A stretch of DNA of 64,000 bases from Sodalis praecaptivus (lineage in GTDB: Bacteria > Pseudomonadota > Gammaproteobacteria > Enterobacterales > Enterobacteriaceae). Every line of letters begins with the position of its first letter. Positions within the stretch are counted from its first letter, which is position 1. The stretch lies in assembly GCF_000517425.1 (NCBI RefSeq), contig NZ_CP006569.1, positions 434,001 through 498,000 on the forward strand. Reading direction: 5' to 3'. The position numbers were made by a program, and so were the translations under genes. Below are positions 9,069 through 18,361 of this stretch, piece after piece. Below the pieces are notes generated by a model that searched no databases, was not told the origin of the DNA, and saw only the letters and a program-made list of their open reading frames with translations.

Positions 9069-9762
9069 AGAACGGCCTATCCGCGGTATCGCGTTTGATC
9101 TTGATGGCACCCTAACCGACAGCGCCCCCGGCTTAACCGCCGCTCTCGATCGGACGCTTTCAGAGCAGGGCCTGCCTCCGGCCGGTCTGGCGCGCATCGC
9201 CACCTGGATCGGCAACGGCGCCGATGTACTGGTGGAGCGCGCGCTGCGCTGGGCTACCCAGACGGAACCGGACGCCGCGCTGCAGCGCGCCACCCGCCTG
9301 CGCTTCGATGAGCACTATGCCGGGACGGTGGCGGCGGGCAGTACGCTATTTCCCGAGGTCGCGGATACGCTGGCGCGGCTGGCGCTTCTGGGGCTGCCGA
9401 TGGCGGTGGTGACCAACAAGCCCACGCCCTTCGTTGCGCCGCTGCTGGCCTCGCTCGGTATCGAGCGCCATTTCACGCTGATTATCGGCGGCGATGATGT
9501 TTCCGCCAAAAAGCCGCACCCGGCTCCGCTTTATCTGGTGCTCGGCCATTTGGGGCTTTACGCCCGCGAACTGCTGTTCGTCGGCGATTCACGCAATGAT
9601 ATCCTCGCGGCCAAAGCCGCCGGCTGCCCAAGCGCCGGCATGACCTATGGCTATAACTACGGTGAAGCGATCACCTTGAGTCATCCGGATTACGTTCTGG
9701 ACCGTTTTGCCGATCTTTTGCCCGTGCTCGGGCTGTCATCTTCCGTTAATCAGGACGTTTAA
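9061..9762 (+). CDS. gph: Phosphoglycolate phosphatase
   Basis: HAD-superfamily phosphatase that removes 2-phosphoglycolate, including that formed during repair of DNA 3'-phosphoglycolate ends. The start at 9061 ([18 protein letters not shown]) overlaps rpe; an upstream in-frame ATG at 9025 would lie inside rpe and adds no family sequence. 233 residues. FDLDGTLTD supplies the nucleophile Asp13 and Asp15, VVTNKP is motif II, and SAKKPHP with [16 protein letters not shown] are motifs III and IV. A one-base gap (9763) separates it from trpS. Confidence 0.96.
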   Translation: MREERPIRGIAFDLDGTLTDSAPGLTAALDRTLSEQGLPPAGLARIATWIGNGADVLVERALRWATQTEPDAALQRATRLRFDEHYAGTVAAGSTLFPEVADTLARLALLGLPMAVVTNKPTPFVAPLLASLGIERHFTLIIGGDDVSAKKPHPAPLYLVLGHLGLYARELLFVGDSRNDILAAKAAGCPSAGMTYGYNYGEAITLSHPDYVLDRFADLLPVLGLSSSVNQDV

Positions 9763-9763
9763 A

Positions 9764-10768
9764 ATGAGTAAGCCCATCGTATTTAGCGGCGCGCAGCCGT
9801 CAGGGGAACTGACCATTGGCAACTATATGGGTGCGCTGCGTCAGTGGGTCAGTATGCAGGATGATTATGACTGTATTTATTGTATCGTTGACCTGCATGC
9901 CATCACCGCCCGTCAGGATGCCCAGCAGCTGCGCAAGGCGACATTGGACGTTCTGGCGCTGTATCTAGCCTGCGGTATCGATCCCGCCAGAAGTACGGTT
10001 TTCATTCAGTCGCACGTGCCGGAGCATAGCCAGCTGGGCTGGCTGTTGAACTGCTATACCTATTTCGGCGAACTGAGCCGGATGACTCAGTTCAAGGATA
10101 AATCGGCCCGTTACGCCGAAAACATCAACGCCGGGCTGTTTGATTATCCGGTGCTGATGGCGGCGGATATCCTGCTCTACCAGACCAATCAGGTGCCGGT
10201 TGGGGAAGATCAGAAGCAGCACTTGGAGCTCAGCCGCGATATCGCCAAGCGGTTTAATGCGCTGTATGGCGACATTTTTACCATTCCGGAACCGTTTATT
10301 CCTAAGTCTGGCGCACGGGTGATGTCGTTGTTGGATCCGACGAAAAAGATGTCGAAATCGGATGATAACCGCAATAACGTGATAACTCTGCTTGAAGATC
10401 CGAAATCCGTGGTCAAGAAACTCAAGCGCGCGGTAACCGATTCCGACGAGCCGCCGGTGGTGCGCTACGATCCCGTGACGAAACCCGGCGTTTCCAATTT
10501 GCTGGATATTCTTTCAGGCGTGACCGGCACGCCGGTGGCTGAGCTGGAGCAGGCGTTTGCCGGCAAAATGTACGGCCATTTGAAAACCGCCGTCGCGGAT
10601 GCGGTGTCGGAAATGCTGACGTCGTTACAGGCCCGCTACCATGCCCTACGCGCCGACGAGGCCTATTTGAATCAGGTCCTGCGCGACGGGGCGGAGAAAG
10701 CCCGCGCTCAGGCCAGCGTGACCCTGGCCAAGGTTTATGACGCGGTGGGCTTTGTCGCCAAACCCTGA
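9764..10768 (+). CDS. trpS: Tryptophanyl-tRNA synthetase
   Basis: Class Ic aminoacyl-tRNA synthetase that charges tRNA-Trp. The start at 9764 gives [20 protein letters not shown] and 334 residues, the family length. TIGN is the HIGH motif and KKMSKSDDN the KMSKS loop. The start codon is one base past the gph stop, so it is probably the last gene of the dam-rpe-gph-trpS run. Conservation with E. coli is high throughout. Confidence 0.98.
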   Translation: MSKPIVFSGAQPSGELTIGNYMGALRQWVSMQDDYDCIYCIVDLHAITARQDAQQLRKATLDVLALYLACGIDPARSTVFIQSHVPEHSQLGWLLNCYTYFGELSRMTQFKDKSARYAENINAGLFDYPVLMAADILLYQTNQVPVGEDQKQHLELSRDIAKRFNALYGDIFTIPEPFIPKSGARVMSLLDPTKKMSKSDDNRNNVITLLEDPKSVVKKLKRAVTDSDEPPVVRYDPVTKPGVSNLLDILSGVTGTPVAELEQAFAGKMYGHLKTAVADAVSEMLTSLQARYHALRADEAYLNQVLRDGAEKARAQASVTLAKVYDAVGFVAKP

Positions 10769-10937
10769 TTGTTGCACACCCCTCGCGCGCCAGTCTGATG
10801 CCGCCATGCTCAGGTCGGCGCGCCTTTTGCCATGCTTTTCTGCCCCTCCCGGCAAAGGTAATGAATTTTAAGCGGTTGTCATTCTGCCGCGGTTACGCTA
10901 TCTATCATTCAGGCCCCTGATAAAAGCGAGGTAACCC

Positions 10938-12218
10938 GTGCCTAATCCCCTGCTGCAAACGATCAGTCACGTCCGGCTGCCCTGGCGTGAAGGTTTATGG
11001 CAAATCACCCTCGAGCAGGGAATCATCCGCCGCCTGGCACCGCAAAATCACGGCCAGCGGGACGGCGAAGGGGTCCTCAACGCCGAGGGCGGATTGGCGA
11101 TACCGCCCTTTGTGGAACCCCATATTCATCTTGATACCACTCAAACCGCCGGCGATCCGCGCTGGAATGAGTCCGGCACGCTGTTTGAAGGGATTGCCCG
11201 CTGGGCGGAGCGCAAGGCCGAGCTGACCCACGAGGATGTCAAAACCCGCGCCTGGCAGACGCTGAAATGGCAAATCGCAAACGGCATTCAGCACGTACGC
11301 AGCCATGTGGACGTCTCCGATCCGTCTCTGACGGCGTTAAAAGCGCTGTTGGAAGTCAAGCGGGAAGCGGCGCCTTGGGTGGATTTACAACTGGTGGCGT
11401 TTCCCCAGGAGGGGATCCTCTCTTTCCCGGACGGCGAGGCCCTGTTGGAGGAGGCGTTGCGACTGGGCGCGGATGTGGTTGGCGCGATCCCCCATTATGA
11501 GTTTACCCGCGAGTATGGCATCGCTTCTTTGCATAAAGCTTTCGCGTTGGCGCAACAGTACGATCGGCTGGTGGACGTTCATTGTGATGAGATAGATGAC
11601 GAACAGTCGCGCTTTGTGGAAACCGTGGCGACGCTGGCGCTGGAGGCCCGGCTGGGCGGCAGGGTCACCGCCAGCCATACCACCGCCATGCATTCCTATA
11701 ATGGCGCCTATACCGCGCGCCTGTTTCGTCTACTGAAACTGTCGGGCATCAATTTCGTTGCCAATCCGCTGGTGAATATTCACCTGCAGGGCCGTTTCGA
11801 TGATTATCCCAAGCGCCGCGGCGTCACTCGCGTGAAAGAGATGCTGGCGCAGGGCATCAATGTCTGTTTCGGCCATGATGATGTGTTTGACCCCTGGTAT
11901 CCTCTCGGCACCGGCAATATGCTACAGGTGCTGCATATGGGCCTGCACGTATGCCAATTGATGGGGTATGAGCAGATTAATAACGGGCTGAACCTGATTA
12001 CCGGCAACGGCGCTCGGACGCTCAACCTGAGTGGGTACGGCATCAAATGCGGTTATCAGGCCAATTTGTTGATCCTGCCGGCGGAAAATGGTTTCGATGC
12101 CGTACGGCGCCAGACGCCGCCGCGCTATGTTATCCGCCGCGGGCGGGTGATAGCACACACCTTGCCGTCGCAATCGATGCTCTGCTTGCAGGAGCCGGAG
12201 AGCGTGAATTTTCGCTAA
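10938..12218 (+). CDS. codA: Cytosine deaminase
   Basis: Hydrolyses cytosine to uracil and ammonia for pyrimidine salvage; amidohydrolase family, cytoplasmic, iron- or zinc-dependent. 426 residues, matching E. coli CodA along its length. Metal ligands are in [21 protein letters not shown] and [14 protein letters not shown], and the metal Asp in [15 protein letters not shown]. The permease gene codB, which precedes codA in E. coli, is absent, so cytosine must enter by another route or be generated inside the cell. No PurR box is visible in the 169-base upstream spacer. codA and yjiR converge with a 12-base gap. Confidence 0.97.
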   Translation: MPNPLLQTISHVRLPWREGLWQITLEQGIIRRLAPQNHGQRDGEGVLNAEGGLAIPPFVEPHIHLDTTQTAGDPRWNESGTLFEGIARWAERKAELTHEDVKTRAWQTLKWQIANGIQHVRSHVDVSDPSLTALKALLEVKREAAPWVDLQLVAFPQEGILSFPDGEALLEEALRLGADVVGAIPHYEFTREYGIASLHKAFALAQQYDRLVDVHCDEIDDEQSRFVETVATLALEARLGGRVTASHTTAMHSYNGAYTARLFRLLKLSGINFVANPLVNIHLQGRFDDYPKRRGVTRVKEMLAQGINVCFGHDDVFDPWYPLGTGNMLQVLHMGLHVCQLMGYEQINNGLNLITGNGARTLNLSGYGIKCGYQANLLILPAENGFDAVRRQTPPRYVIRRGRVIAHTLPSQSMLCLQEPESVNFR

Positions 12219-12230
12219 AAGCGTCGCTGG

Positions 12231-13691
12231 CTACTGCCCATCCTGCGCCGCTTCCGCCGCCGGGGTCAGCAAGGCGCAGGCTTCCAACTGCTGCGCTACC
12301 GTTTCGCCGATGCATTTTACCGCCGCTTCAATAGCCGGTGTCATGCGGTTGGCGTAATTGAGCCGCAGGCAGTGGCGGTATTTCCCGGAAGCGGAGAAAA
12401 TGGGTCCCACCGCCACCTGTACGCCTTTGCTCTCCAATTGACGGTTCAGCCGCAGGGTATCAAACGCCGGCGGCAACTCTACCCACAGCAAAAATCCCCC
12501 CTGCGGCCGGCTTATCCTAGTCCCTGCCGGAAAATAACGCTGCACCCATTCCGTCATGATGTCGCGATTTAGCTGATAGCGGGCGCGCATCCGGCTTACG
12601 TGTTTCAGGTAGTGCCCCTGGCGCAGAAATTCGGCAATGGCCAACTGCGGTTGCGTGGAGGTGGCGCCGGTGCCGATATATTTCATATGCAATACCTGCT
12701 CCATATAGCGTCCCGGTTCGATCCAGCCGATACGCAAGCCCGGCGCCAGCGTTTTGGAAAATGAACTGCATAGCAGCACCCGGCCGTCTTCATCAAAGGA
12801 CTTGATCGTCCGCGGGCGGGGATAGTGATAGGCAAGATCCGCGTAAACGTCATCTTCGATTATGGGGGTATCGTAGCGTTGCGCCAGCGTCAACAGCGCC
12901 ACCTTGTGGGCGTCAGGCATCAAATAGCCGAGTGGATTATTACAATTGGGGGTCAATTGGATAGCCTTGATAGGCCATTGCTCGAGGGCGAGTTCCAGCG
13001 CCTCCAGGCTGACGCCGGTGAGGGGGTCGGTGGGAATTTCCAGCGCCTTCATGCCGAAACCTTTCAGGATTTGGGTGACGCCGTGAAAGCTGGGGGAGTC
13101 CACCGCCACAATATCCCCCGGCTGACATAGCGCATGGATGGCGATCGACAGCGCTTCGTGGCAGCCGGTGGTGATGATGACACCTTCCGGCGCCACATGG
13201 CTGCCGCTGTCTATCATCAGGCGCGCGATCTGCTCGCGCAGGGGAGCGGAACCGCTTAATTCATCATAATGCAGGCTGCGAAGATCCGGGTGGAGCGCCA
13301 CGCGGCTCAACAATTTACGTAAAGGTTTCAAGGTATTGGCGGTGACGTCGGGGACGCCGGGGCCGAGGTGAATGACATCGCGCGCGCTGCGGGTGCGGGT
13401 GAGCTGCAATACCAGATCCCATTGTGAAATTTCCACCGGTCGCTGTGCGGGCCGGCACATCTCCGGCAGCGCCGGCAGCCCGTGCTGCTGACAGACGAAA
13501 TAGCCGGATTTGGGGCGGGCGGTGATTAACTGCCGGTGCTCCAGCACCCGATAGGCCTGCTGCACGGTGCTGATGCTGACGCCATGTTCCACGCTCAGCG
13601 CGCGCACCGAGGGCAGCCGCTGGCCGCGGTTGTATAGGCCTTGTTTGATGCGGTCGCCGATGATATCGGCCAAACGATGGTAACGGGTCAT
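12231..13691 (-). CDS. yjiR: MocR/GntR-family regulator with aminotransferase domain (YjiR type)
   Basis: PLP-dependent transcription factor of 486 residues. The N-terminal GntR winged helix (about residues 1-75) includes LPSVRALSVEHGVSISTVQQ as its recognition helix. A fold-type I aminotransferase domain follows, with TPNCNNPLGY, IIEDDVYADLAY and the PLP lysine in SSFSKTLAPGLRIGW. It lies divergent from a DUF1127 gene, the same pairing as yjiR-yjiS in E. coli, which favours the YjiR subgroup over YdcR. MocR proteins usually control a neighbouring gene and themselves. The shared 173-base spacer holds a symmetric set of four octamers (13701-13813). The effector is unknown; it may be an amino compound that forms a PLP adduct. 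Confidence 0.85.
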   Translation of the reverse strand: MTRYHRLADIIGDRIKQGLYNRGQRLPSVRALSVEHGVSISTVQQAYRVLEHRQLITARPKSGYFVCQQHGLPALPEMCRPAQRPVEISQWDLVLQLTRTRSARDVIHLGPGVPDVTANTLKPLRKLLSRVALHPDLRSLHYDELSGSAPLREQIARLMIDSGSHVAPEGVIITTGCHEALSIAIHALCQPGDIVAVDSPSFHGVTQILKGFGMKALEIPTDPLTGVSLEALELALEQWPIKAIQLTPNCNNPLGYLMPDAHKVALLTLAQRYDTPIIEDDVYADLAYHYPRPRTIKSFDEDGRVLLCSSFSKTLAPGLRIGWIEPGRYMEQVLHMKYIGTGATSTQPQLAIAEFLRQGHYLKHVSRMRARYQLNRDIMTEWVQRYFPAGTRISRPQGGFLLWVELPPAFDTLRLNRQLESKGVQVAVGPIFSASGKYRHCLRLNYANRMTPAIEAAVKCIGETVAQQLEACALLTPAAEAAQDGQ

Positions 13692-13700
13692 ACATGCCTC

Positions 13701-13813
13701 ATACAGATGGCCAATAAAGCGCAGAAACCGGTACAGATCGCGCAGTAGATTACCATTACAGTTTAATTATTCGCAATCTGTATGATTAAAATAGTGCATT
13801 TCTGAATCTGTAC
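13701..13813. promoter_or_regulatory. Four-site symmetric operator between yjiR and yjiS
   Basis: Four copies of the octamer RTACAGAT: 13701-13708 and 13731-13738 on the + strand, 13776-13783 and 13806-13813 on the - strand. Direct repeats within each arm start 30 bp apart (about three helical turns), and the whole set is symmetric around position 13757. MocR regulators such as GabR bind spaced direct repeats as head-to-tail dimers, so each arm fits one dimer. The right arm overlaps a possible yjiS -10 (TATGAT, 13781-13786) and the left arm lies 10 bases before the yjiR start, which suggests control of both genes. Confidence 0.65.
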
Positions 13814-13867
13814 CGTAATAGGACAATCTTCCATCATATTCCTGTCACCCCAGCCACAGGAGCTATG

Positions 13868-14125
13868 ATGAAAACGTCACCGCAATGCCTTACCGCCTCA
13901 ATACCGGCGGCAACCGACCCCGTCGCCCGCCCGACCACCCCTGGATGGTCAGGCTTTGTACGCCGCGGTTGGGCACGGTTACGCCGCTGGCGGCTCTATC
14001 GGCGCGACAAACAGATCCTGTTAGCGCTCAGCGACGACCAATTACGGGATATTGGTCTGACGCGTGGTGATATTCATCACTATAACGAAGCGCTGCATCA
14101 GCATTGGCGCGCCCGGCGGCGCTGA
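13868..14125 (+). CDS. yjiS: DUF1127 (YjiS-like) small basic protein
   Basis: An 85-residue Arg-rich protein. The C-terminal half has the DUF1127 signature: RRWRLYRRDKQILLALSDD, then LRDIGLTRGDI. The N-terminal 30 residues are unconserved and Pro/Ala/Thr-rich. Two ATGs (13865, 13868) follow AGGAG at 13858-13862; the second has the better spacing and was chosen. DUF1127 proteins are small, some bind RNA or influence phosphate and carbon metabolism, but the role of this one is not known. Divergence from the MocR gene and the operator set between them point to YjiR control. Confidence 0.8.
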   Translation: MKTSPQCLTASIPAATDPVARPTTPGWSGFVRRGWARLRRWRLYRRDKQILLALSDDQLRDIGLTRGDIHHYNEALHQHWRARRR

Positions 14126-14274
14126 AAACGCCAACGGCGGGCGGGGGGACATTCGGAAGGTATGGCGCACGGGCGCTAGCGGTAACCTCGCCCGGTCGTT
14201 TAACCAAAAGGAACTCTCGGCCGCCCTGGACGCGCCTTGGCGAACCGAGCTTATTGACGACGCGCGGTGGGGCG

Positions 14275-14302
14275 CGCCCGACGATGTGTCACACGTCGGG
14301 CG
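14275..14302. terminator. Hairpin between convergent yjiS and nickel permease genes
   Basis: CGCCCGACG (14275-14283) pairs with CGTCGGGCG (14294-14302), and the interior can extend through GTG/CAC. The hairpin lies six bases beyond the stop of the leftward permease gene and about 150 bases after yjiS. It has no T-run on either strand, so it may act as an end-of-transcript stem rather than a classical terminator. Confidence 0.45.
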
Positions 14303-14308
14303 AGAGCA

Positions 14309-15319
14309 TCAAATGGGCAGTTGATCGTAGCGCCGCCAGCGATAGTTAAGCGCCGAAATGCCCCAGCAGACGGCGAACAGGCCAATTACCACAAAGCCGG
14401 CGTTGCCCAGATGATCATTAAGGGACGCCACGAGCCGCCAGGGGGCGCCCTGCAGATCGAACTTTTCCGCCAGCAGTCCCGCCGCCTCAAGCCCGCCTAT
14501 CACCAGCGCCACCAGTACCGAGGTGGCGGTGACCGTCATATTGTAATAAAGCCTGCGCTGCGGCTTATTCAGCGCCCAGCCATAGGCGTTAATCATCATC
14601 ATATTATCCAGGGTATCCACCAGCGCCATGCCGCTGGCGAACAGTGCCGGGAAGACCATTATCGACCAGATGGCAATGCCCGCCGACGCGCCGGCGGCGG
14701 ACAAGCCAAGCAGCCCGATTTCGGTGGCGGTATCAAATCCCAGCCCGAATAAAAACCCCACCAGGTACATATGCCAGCTTTTACGCGTCAGCCGGAACAG
14801 TTTGCCAAGCAGGCGGTACATCAGCCCGCCCCCCATCGGCTCCTCGGGTGCCGCACCGTTGCCCTGTTTGAGCCGACGGAAACGGCGCCAGATGCCTTGC
14901 AGAATAAGGAGGTTACTCAGCGCCATTAGCAGCAGAAAACCGCTGGAAACGGCCGAGCCTATCAATCCGCCGTAGGTATGCAGCCAACCCATGTGGTCCT
15001 GGAAGGCGGAAGCCGTCAGCGCGATAGTCAAGGTGGCCAGAATGACAATCGTAGAGTGCCCCAGGGAAAAAAAAGCCCCCACCCCCGTCGGGCGCTGGCC
15101 CTGCTGCATCATTTGACGGGTTACGGTGTCGATGGCGGCGATATGATCGGCGTCGACCGCATGGCGCAAGCCGTAGCTCCAGGCGAGGAGGCTGGCGGCG
15201 ATAAGGGCGCTATTGTGTCCAAAAGCGAGCAGCGCCCAGGTCCAGCTGAACAGATTGGCCCCAATCAGCGCCGCCAACAACAGCGGGGCGCGGGAAACGG
15301 CGGGGGAAGATCCGGTCAT
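14309..15319 (-). CDS. NiCoT-family nickel/cobalt permease
   Basis: Secondary transporter for Ni2+ and/or Co2+ in the inner membrane (HoxN/NixA family). The start at 15319 (MTGSSPAVSRAPLLL) was chosen over the longer open frame because upstream sequence is Arg-rich and unlike the family; 336 residues, about eight transmembrane segments. Signature motifs are all present: RHAVDADHIAAID (metal-binding helix II), FFSLGHSTIV and LGFDTATEIGLLG. An in-frame GTG two codons upstream is an alternative. No urease or hydrogenase gene is nearby, so its purpose may be cobalt uptake or nickel for an enzyme encoded elsewhere. A strong PurR-like box lies about 120 bases upstream. Confidence 0.93.
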   Translation of the reverse strand: MTGSSPAVSRAPLLLAALIGANLFSWTWALLAFGHNSALIAASLLAWSYGLRHAVDADHIAAIDTVTRQMMQQGQRPTGVGAFFSLGHSTIVILATLTIALTASAFQDHMGWLHTYGGLIGSAVSSGFLLLMALSNLLILQGIWRRFRRLKQGNGAAPEEPMGGGLMYRLLGKLFRLTRKSWHMYLVGFLFGLGFDTATEIGLLGLSAAGASAGIAIWSIMVFPALFASGMALVDTLDNMMMINAYGWALNKPQRRLYYNMTVTATSVLVALVIGGLEAAGLLAEKFDLQGAPWRLVASLNDHLGNAGFVVIGLFAVCWGISALNYRWRRYDQLPI

Positions 15320-15436
15320 GTTCACAAGGTCCTTATAGACAGGGATAAGTTTATGTTCGCGCCCCCGGCGCGCAGGCGCATAGGGCGTCAGGGCGCCAGG
15401 GCGACGGCGGACCGGCGCGGCTGTCGGCCCTTCGCT

Positions 15437-15452
15437 ACGCAAACGTTTGCTA
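15437..15452 (-). promoter_or_regulatory. PurR-like operator upstream of nickel/cobalt permease gene
   Basis: ACGCAAACGTTTGCTA matches the PurR consensus (ANGCAANCGNTTNCNT) at 10 of 11 fixed positions and contains the GCAAACGTTTGC palindrome. It lies 118-133 bases before the permease start. PurR normally represses purine and related genes; the site could also be read by another LacI-family repressor with a CG-centred palindrome. Confidence 0.55.
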
Positions 15453-15610
15453 GCAAGGCCGATCCTACCCCAGCCGGTGCGCGGGACTACTATGACATGA
15501 CAGAGATAAGTGAACAAACAGATGATGTTGAGTGATAACACATGCACGGTCAAACTATTGCGCGGCGAGGGCCGCCGGCGCCGGCTCGATTGACAAGCCG
15601 GCGCGCAACA

Positions 15611-16795
15611 TCAGACGATCGCTTGAGTATGAGTGCGATGGCGGCTAACGAAACCCAGCAGCAGGCACAGAATGAATACCGTAACATACAGCAGATTGGA
15701 GGTTTGCAGCGCCGCGCCCACGCCATAGCGGGCCACGATGGGGCCGGTCACGACAAACGTTAGCATGGTGCCGATGGTGCCGCAGGTCAGGATAAAATTG
15801 ACCAATCTGGGGGAGGTCACGCGGGTTTGCTGCGATCCCAGCGTGATGATGGTGGTATAAATCGCGCTGGAAACAAAACCCAGCGCCAGCAAACACCAGG
15901 GCAACCAGGCGGGATCGCCGGCGTGGATGAACAGATACATGAAGACCGCCGAAAGCGCCGCAAGCACGGTCACGATGCGCTGCAAATCGAAGAACCGCAG
16001 CAGAGCGCTAAAGACCCACATTCCGACCATGTAAGCGGTCCAGAAATGACTGACCAATCCGCCGGCCTGCTGGATATCCATTTGGAAACGCGTCGTGGCG
16101 TATTCCGGTACCCAAGAAATAAAACCTAGCTGACCCAAGATATAACAGAGCGCGGCCAGCGCCAACAGCGCCACGCCCGGTCCCCAGGGCTCCCGGGTTT
16201 GCAGCGTCTGGCCGGCGGTGGCGCGGGATTTCAGCACGGGAAAATCGGACAGCAGGGTAAGGACAAAAATTACCACGTAGATCACGCCGATACAGGCATA
16301 AACCCAGTACCAGGTGATATGGCGCGCCAGCAGTACGCCGGCCAGCATCGGGAACAGGGTACCGGCCATACTAAAGAACGAGTCGGTAAACAACAGGCGC
16401 GAGCCGCGCTGCCGTCCCGCATACAGATGGGTGATGAGGTAGGTGCCGATAGACATGGTAATGCCGCTGACCACGCCCAGTACAAACATCGACAGGGAGA
16501 ATACCGTCAGATTATGGCCGCTCATCAACCCCAATACCGCCAGCACCATCAGCAGAAAGCCGAACATCAACTGCCGTTTCAGGGGAATTATCTCCATCAG
16601 CCAGGCATTGAGAAATATCGCCGCTAAAATGCCTGAGTTTAGGAAAGTAAAGGTATTGCTCATACTGGAAACGGGTAACTGGAAGTAGTCGGCGATGTTG
16701 CCCAGTACCACGCCGGTGACAATCACCAGCGCGCCGGTTAGCCCATAAGAAAAAAAACTAATCCATGTTAGTCTTAATGTGTTGTTTTGATTCAT
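15611..16795 (-). CDS. tsgA: TsgA family MFS transporter
   Basis: 394-residue, 12-helix major facilitator protein, nearly collinear with E. coli TsgA. Conserved blocks are [69 protein letters not shown] and the C-terminal LLGFVSRHR. TsgA was found as a tellurite- and selenite-related gene in Salmonella and may be anaerobically induced; its substrate is unknown. In E. coli it lies between nirB and ppiA; here ppiA is still its divergent neighbour but nir-cysG is gone. The 299-base spacer to ppiA is AT-rich near 16895-16935. Confidence 0.95.
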   Translation of the reverse strand: MNQNNTLRLTWISFFSYGLTGALVIVTGVVLGNIADYFQLPVSSMSNTFTFLNSGILAAIFLNAWLMEIIPLKRQLMFGFLLMVLAVLGLMSGHNLTVFSLSMFVLGVVSGITMSIGTYLITHLYAGRQRGSRLLFTDSFFSMAGTLFPMLAGVLLARHITWYWVYACIGVIYVVIFVLTLLSDFPVLKSRATAGQTLQTREPWGPGVALLALAALCYILGQLGFISWVPEYATTRFQMDIQQAGGLVSHFWTAYMVGMWVFSALLRFFDLQRIVTVLAALSAVFMYLFIHAGDPAWLPWCLLALGFVSSAIYTTIITLGSQQTRVTSPRLVNFILTCGTIGTMLTFVVTGPIVARYGVGAALQTSNLLYVTVFILCLLLGFVSRHRTHTQAIV

Positions 16796-17094
16796 TGTAA
16801 ACCTAGTTCTCGTCTGATGACGACCGGTGAAAAACGGGTCTGGAAACGGATATCACCCTGCTTGCTCGCGGGAGGCGCGATACTATCATGGCTTATTTAT
16901 TATTTGCTGTTAAATGTCTAGCAGATAATATTGTTCCCGGCGGCAGGTGGAAAGGATGGGCGCCTCATCACAGTTTGGCCGGCGCCGGCGTAAATACTCC
17001 GTTACGTAAAAAAAGGTAAATGGCTGGCACTGCCGGAAGCGGCTCTTTAGAATCTAAGCGCTTCCTGTGGCCTTATCTCTTAAAAGGAATTCTT

Positions 17095-17667
17095 ATGCTC
17101 AAACGCTCTCTGGCGACCGCTGCTACCTTGCTTACCCTGACATTTTGCTCTTCGGGTGCTTATGCCGCGGCACAGGACTCCCATGTGCTGCTGACCACTT
17201 CAGCAGGCAACATCGAGCTGGAATTGGACAGCGCCAAAGCGCCGGTTTCGGTGAAAAACTTCGTGCAATACGTTAATAGCGGTTTTTATAACAACACTAT
17301 TTTCCACCGCGTGATCCCCGGTTTCATGATCCAGGGCGGCGGATTCAACCAGGACATGTCGCAAAAGCCGACCCAGGCGCCGATTAAAAACGAAGCCGAC
17401 AATGGCCTGCGCAATACCCGCGGCACGATCGCCATGGCGCGTACCGCCGATAAAGACAGCGCCACCAGCCAATTTTTCATCAACGTGGCCGACAACGCCT
17501 TCCTCGATCACGGCCAGCGCGATTTTGGTTATGCCGTCTTCGGCAAGGTGGTAAAAGGTATCGAGGTGGCGGACAAAATCGCTCAAGTACCCACCAAGAA
17601 TGAGGGGCCGTACCAGAACGTGCCGGTTAAGCCGATAGTCATTCTTTCCGCCAAAGTCTTGCCCTAA
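17095..17667 (+). CDS. ppiA: Peptidyl-prolyl cis-trans isomerase A (periplasmic cyclophilin)
   Basis: Cyclophilin-type folding catalyst exported to the periplasm. The start at 17095 gives a Sec signal peptide ([20 protein letters not shown]) with cleavage after AYA, followed by 166 residues of cyclophilin domain. [13 protein letters not shown] carries the catalytic Arg, [17 protein letters not shown] the substrate-binding Gln/Phe, and VFGKVVKG the C-terminal strand. 190 residues as in E. coli. An in-frame upstream ATG at 17020 would spoil the signal peptide. A TAGAAT box at 17048-17053 may be its -10. Confidence 0.96.
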   Translation: MLKRSLATAATLLTLTFCSSGAYAAAQDSHVLLTTSAGNIELELDSAKAPVSVKNFVQYVNSGFYNNTIFHRVIPGFMIQGGGFNQDMSQKPTQAPIKNEADNGLRNTRGTIAMARTADKDSATSQFFINVADNAFLDHGQRDFGYAVFGKVVKGIEVADKIAQVPTKNEGPYQNVPVKPIVILSAKVLP

Positions 17668-18193
17668 ACCCGTCGCCTGACGACATCGACGCGTAACGTC
17701 CCATGGCGTTACGCGCTATTCGTCTCTTCGAGGTGAGGTCTGGGATTTACGGCTTCAGGCGCCTGCTAATATTTCGTTTAGGGCGCCCGGCGTTCGGCCC
17801 TTCATGCCGTACGGCTTCGGGTGTGCGATGGCGCGCGATGTGGCGGCGGCAGGCGGCCTAACGCGTTGCCGCGCGTGCCCCGCTGACCCGCGATAGCGTG
17901 CCGGCGTTGTCCGGCAGACGATTCGGGCATCGTGCCGGCGCTAAGAGGCGTTTGATCCACATGAGTCTCTCTTATTTACGCCTGTTCTGAGTGAGGGGCG
18001 TAGGGGGGCTCACCCCGAAATGCCTAACCGCCAGCCGGTTTTCCGCCTCCTCCCGCCACGAAAACCCGCCAGGATCCGCCATTCCTCTCTGGCGCGGTGC
18101 GCGCCAGCCCTCCGCGCCCTTCACGGCGAAGCCGCTAATGCACGTTATACTTATTCTTTCCAGGAAACCGGCAGCGTCTGACAGGAGCGGCTG
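17668..18193. other. Gene-poor spacer between ppiA and yhfG
   Basis: About 525 GC-rich bases without a believable gene; in E. coli the two genes lie close together. It holds an 8-bp hairpin just after ppiA (GCGTAACG at 17691-17698, CGTTACGC at 17707-17714) that may end the ppiA transcript, and a second one (CTGGCGCG at 18089-18096, CGCGCCAG at 18100-18107). TATACT at 18146-18151 could be a -10 for yhfG-fic, but no good -35 was found. Confidence 0.6.
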
Positions 18194-18361
18194 ATGAAAA
18201 AAATGACCGAAAAGCAAAAAGCGCGGCTATTTGCAAAGCGACGGAATGACAATTTTTGCGCCAGTACCCGGCTCGAAGGCTATGACATTGCGCCGGTCAC
18301 GCTGGAAGGCGAAGCGCTATCCGCACGCCTGGACGCGCTGAGGAGGCATTATGAACGATAA
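18194..18361 (+). CDS. yhfG: YhfG, probable antitoxin/partner of Fic
   Basis: A 55-residue protein starting MKKMTEKQKARLFAKRRNDN, collinear with E. coli YhfG (MKKLTDKQKSRL). AGGAG ten bases upstream is the ribosome site. It contains STRLEG (Ser24 to Gly29), which fits the (S/T)xxxE(G/N) inhibitory motif of class I Fic antitoxins such as VbhA; the Glu would displace the ATP gamma-phosphate in the partner's active site. It overlaps fic by 11 bases, so the two are made together. The antitoxin role is inferred from motif and linkage. Confidence 0.88.
   Translation: MKKMTEKQKARLFAKRRNDNFCASTRLEGYDIAPVTLEGEALSARLDALRRHYER

Noticed and set aside
15320-15553. Longer N-terminus for the nickel/cobalt permease
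   Set aside because: The frame is open for 78 more codons, but that sequence is Arg/Pro-rich, contains the PurR-like box and is unlike any NiCoT protein.
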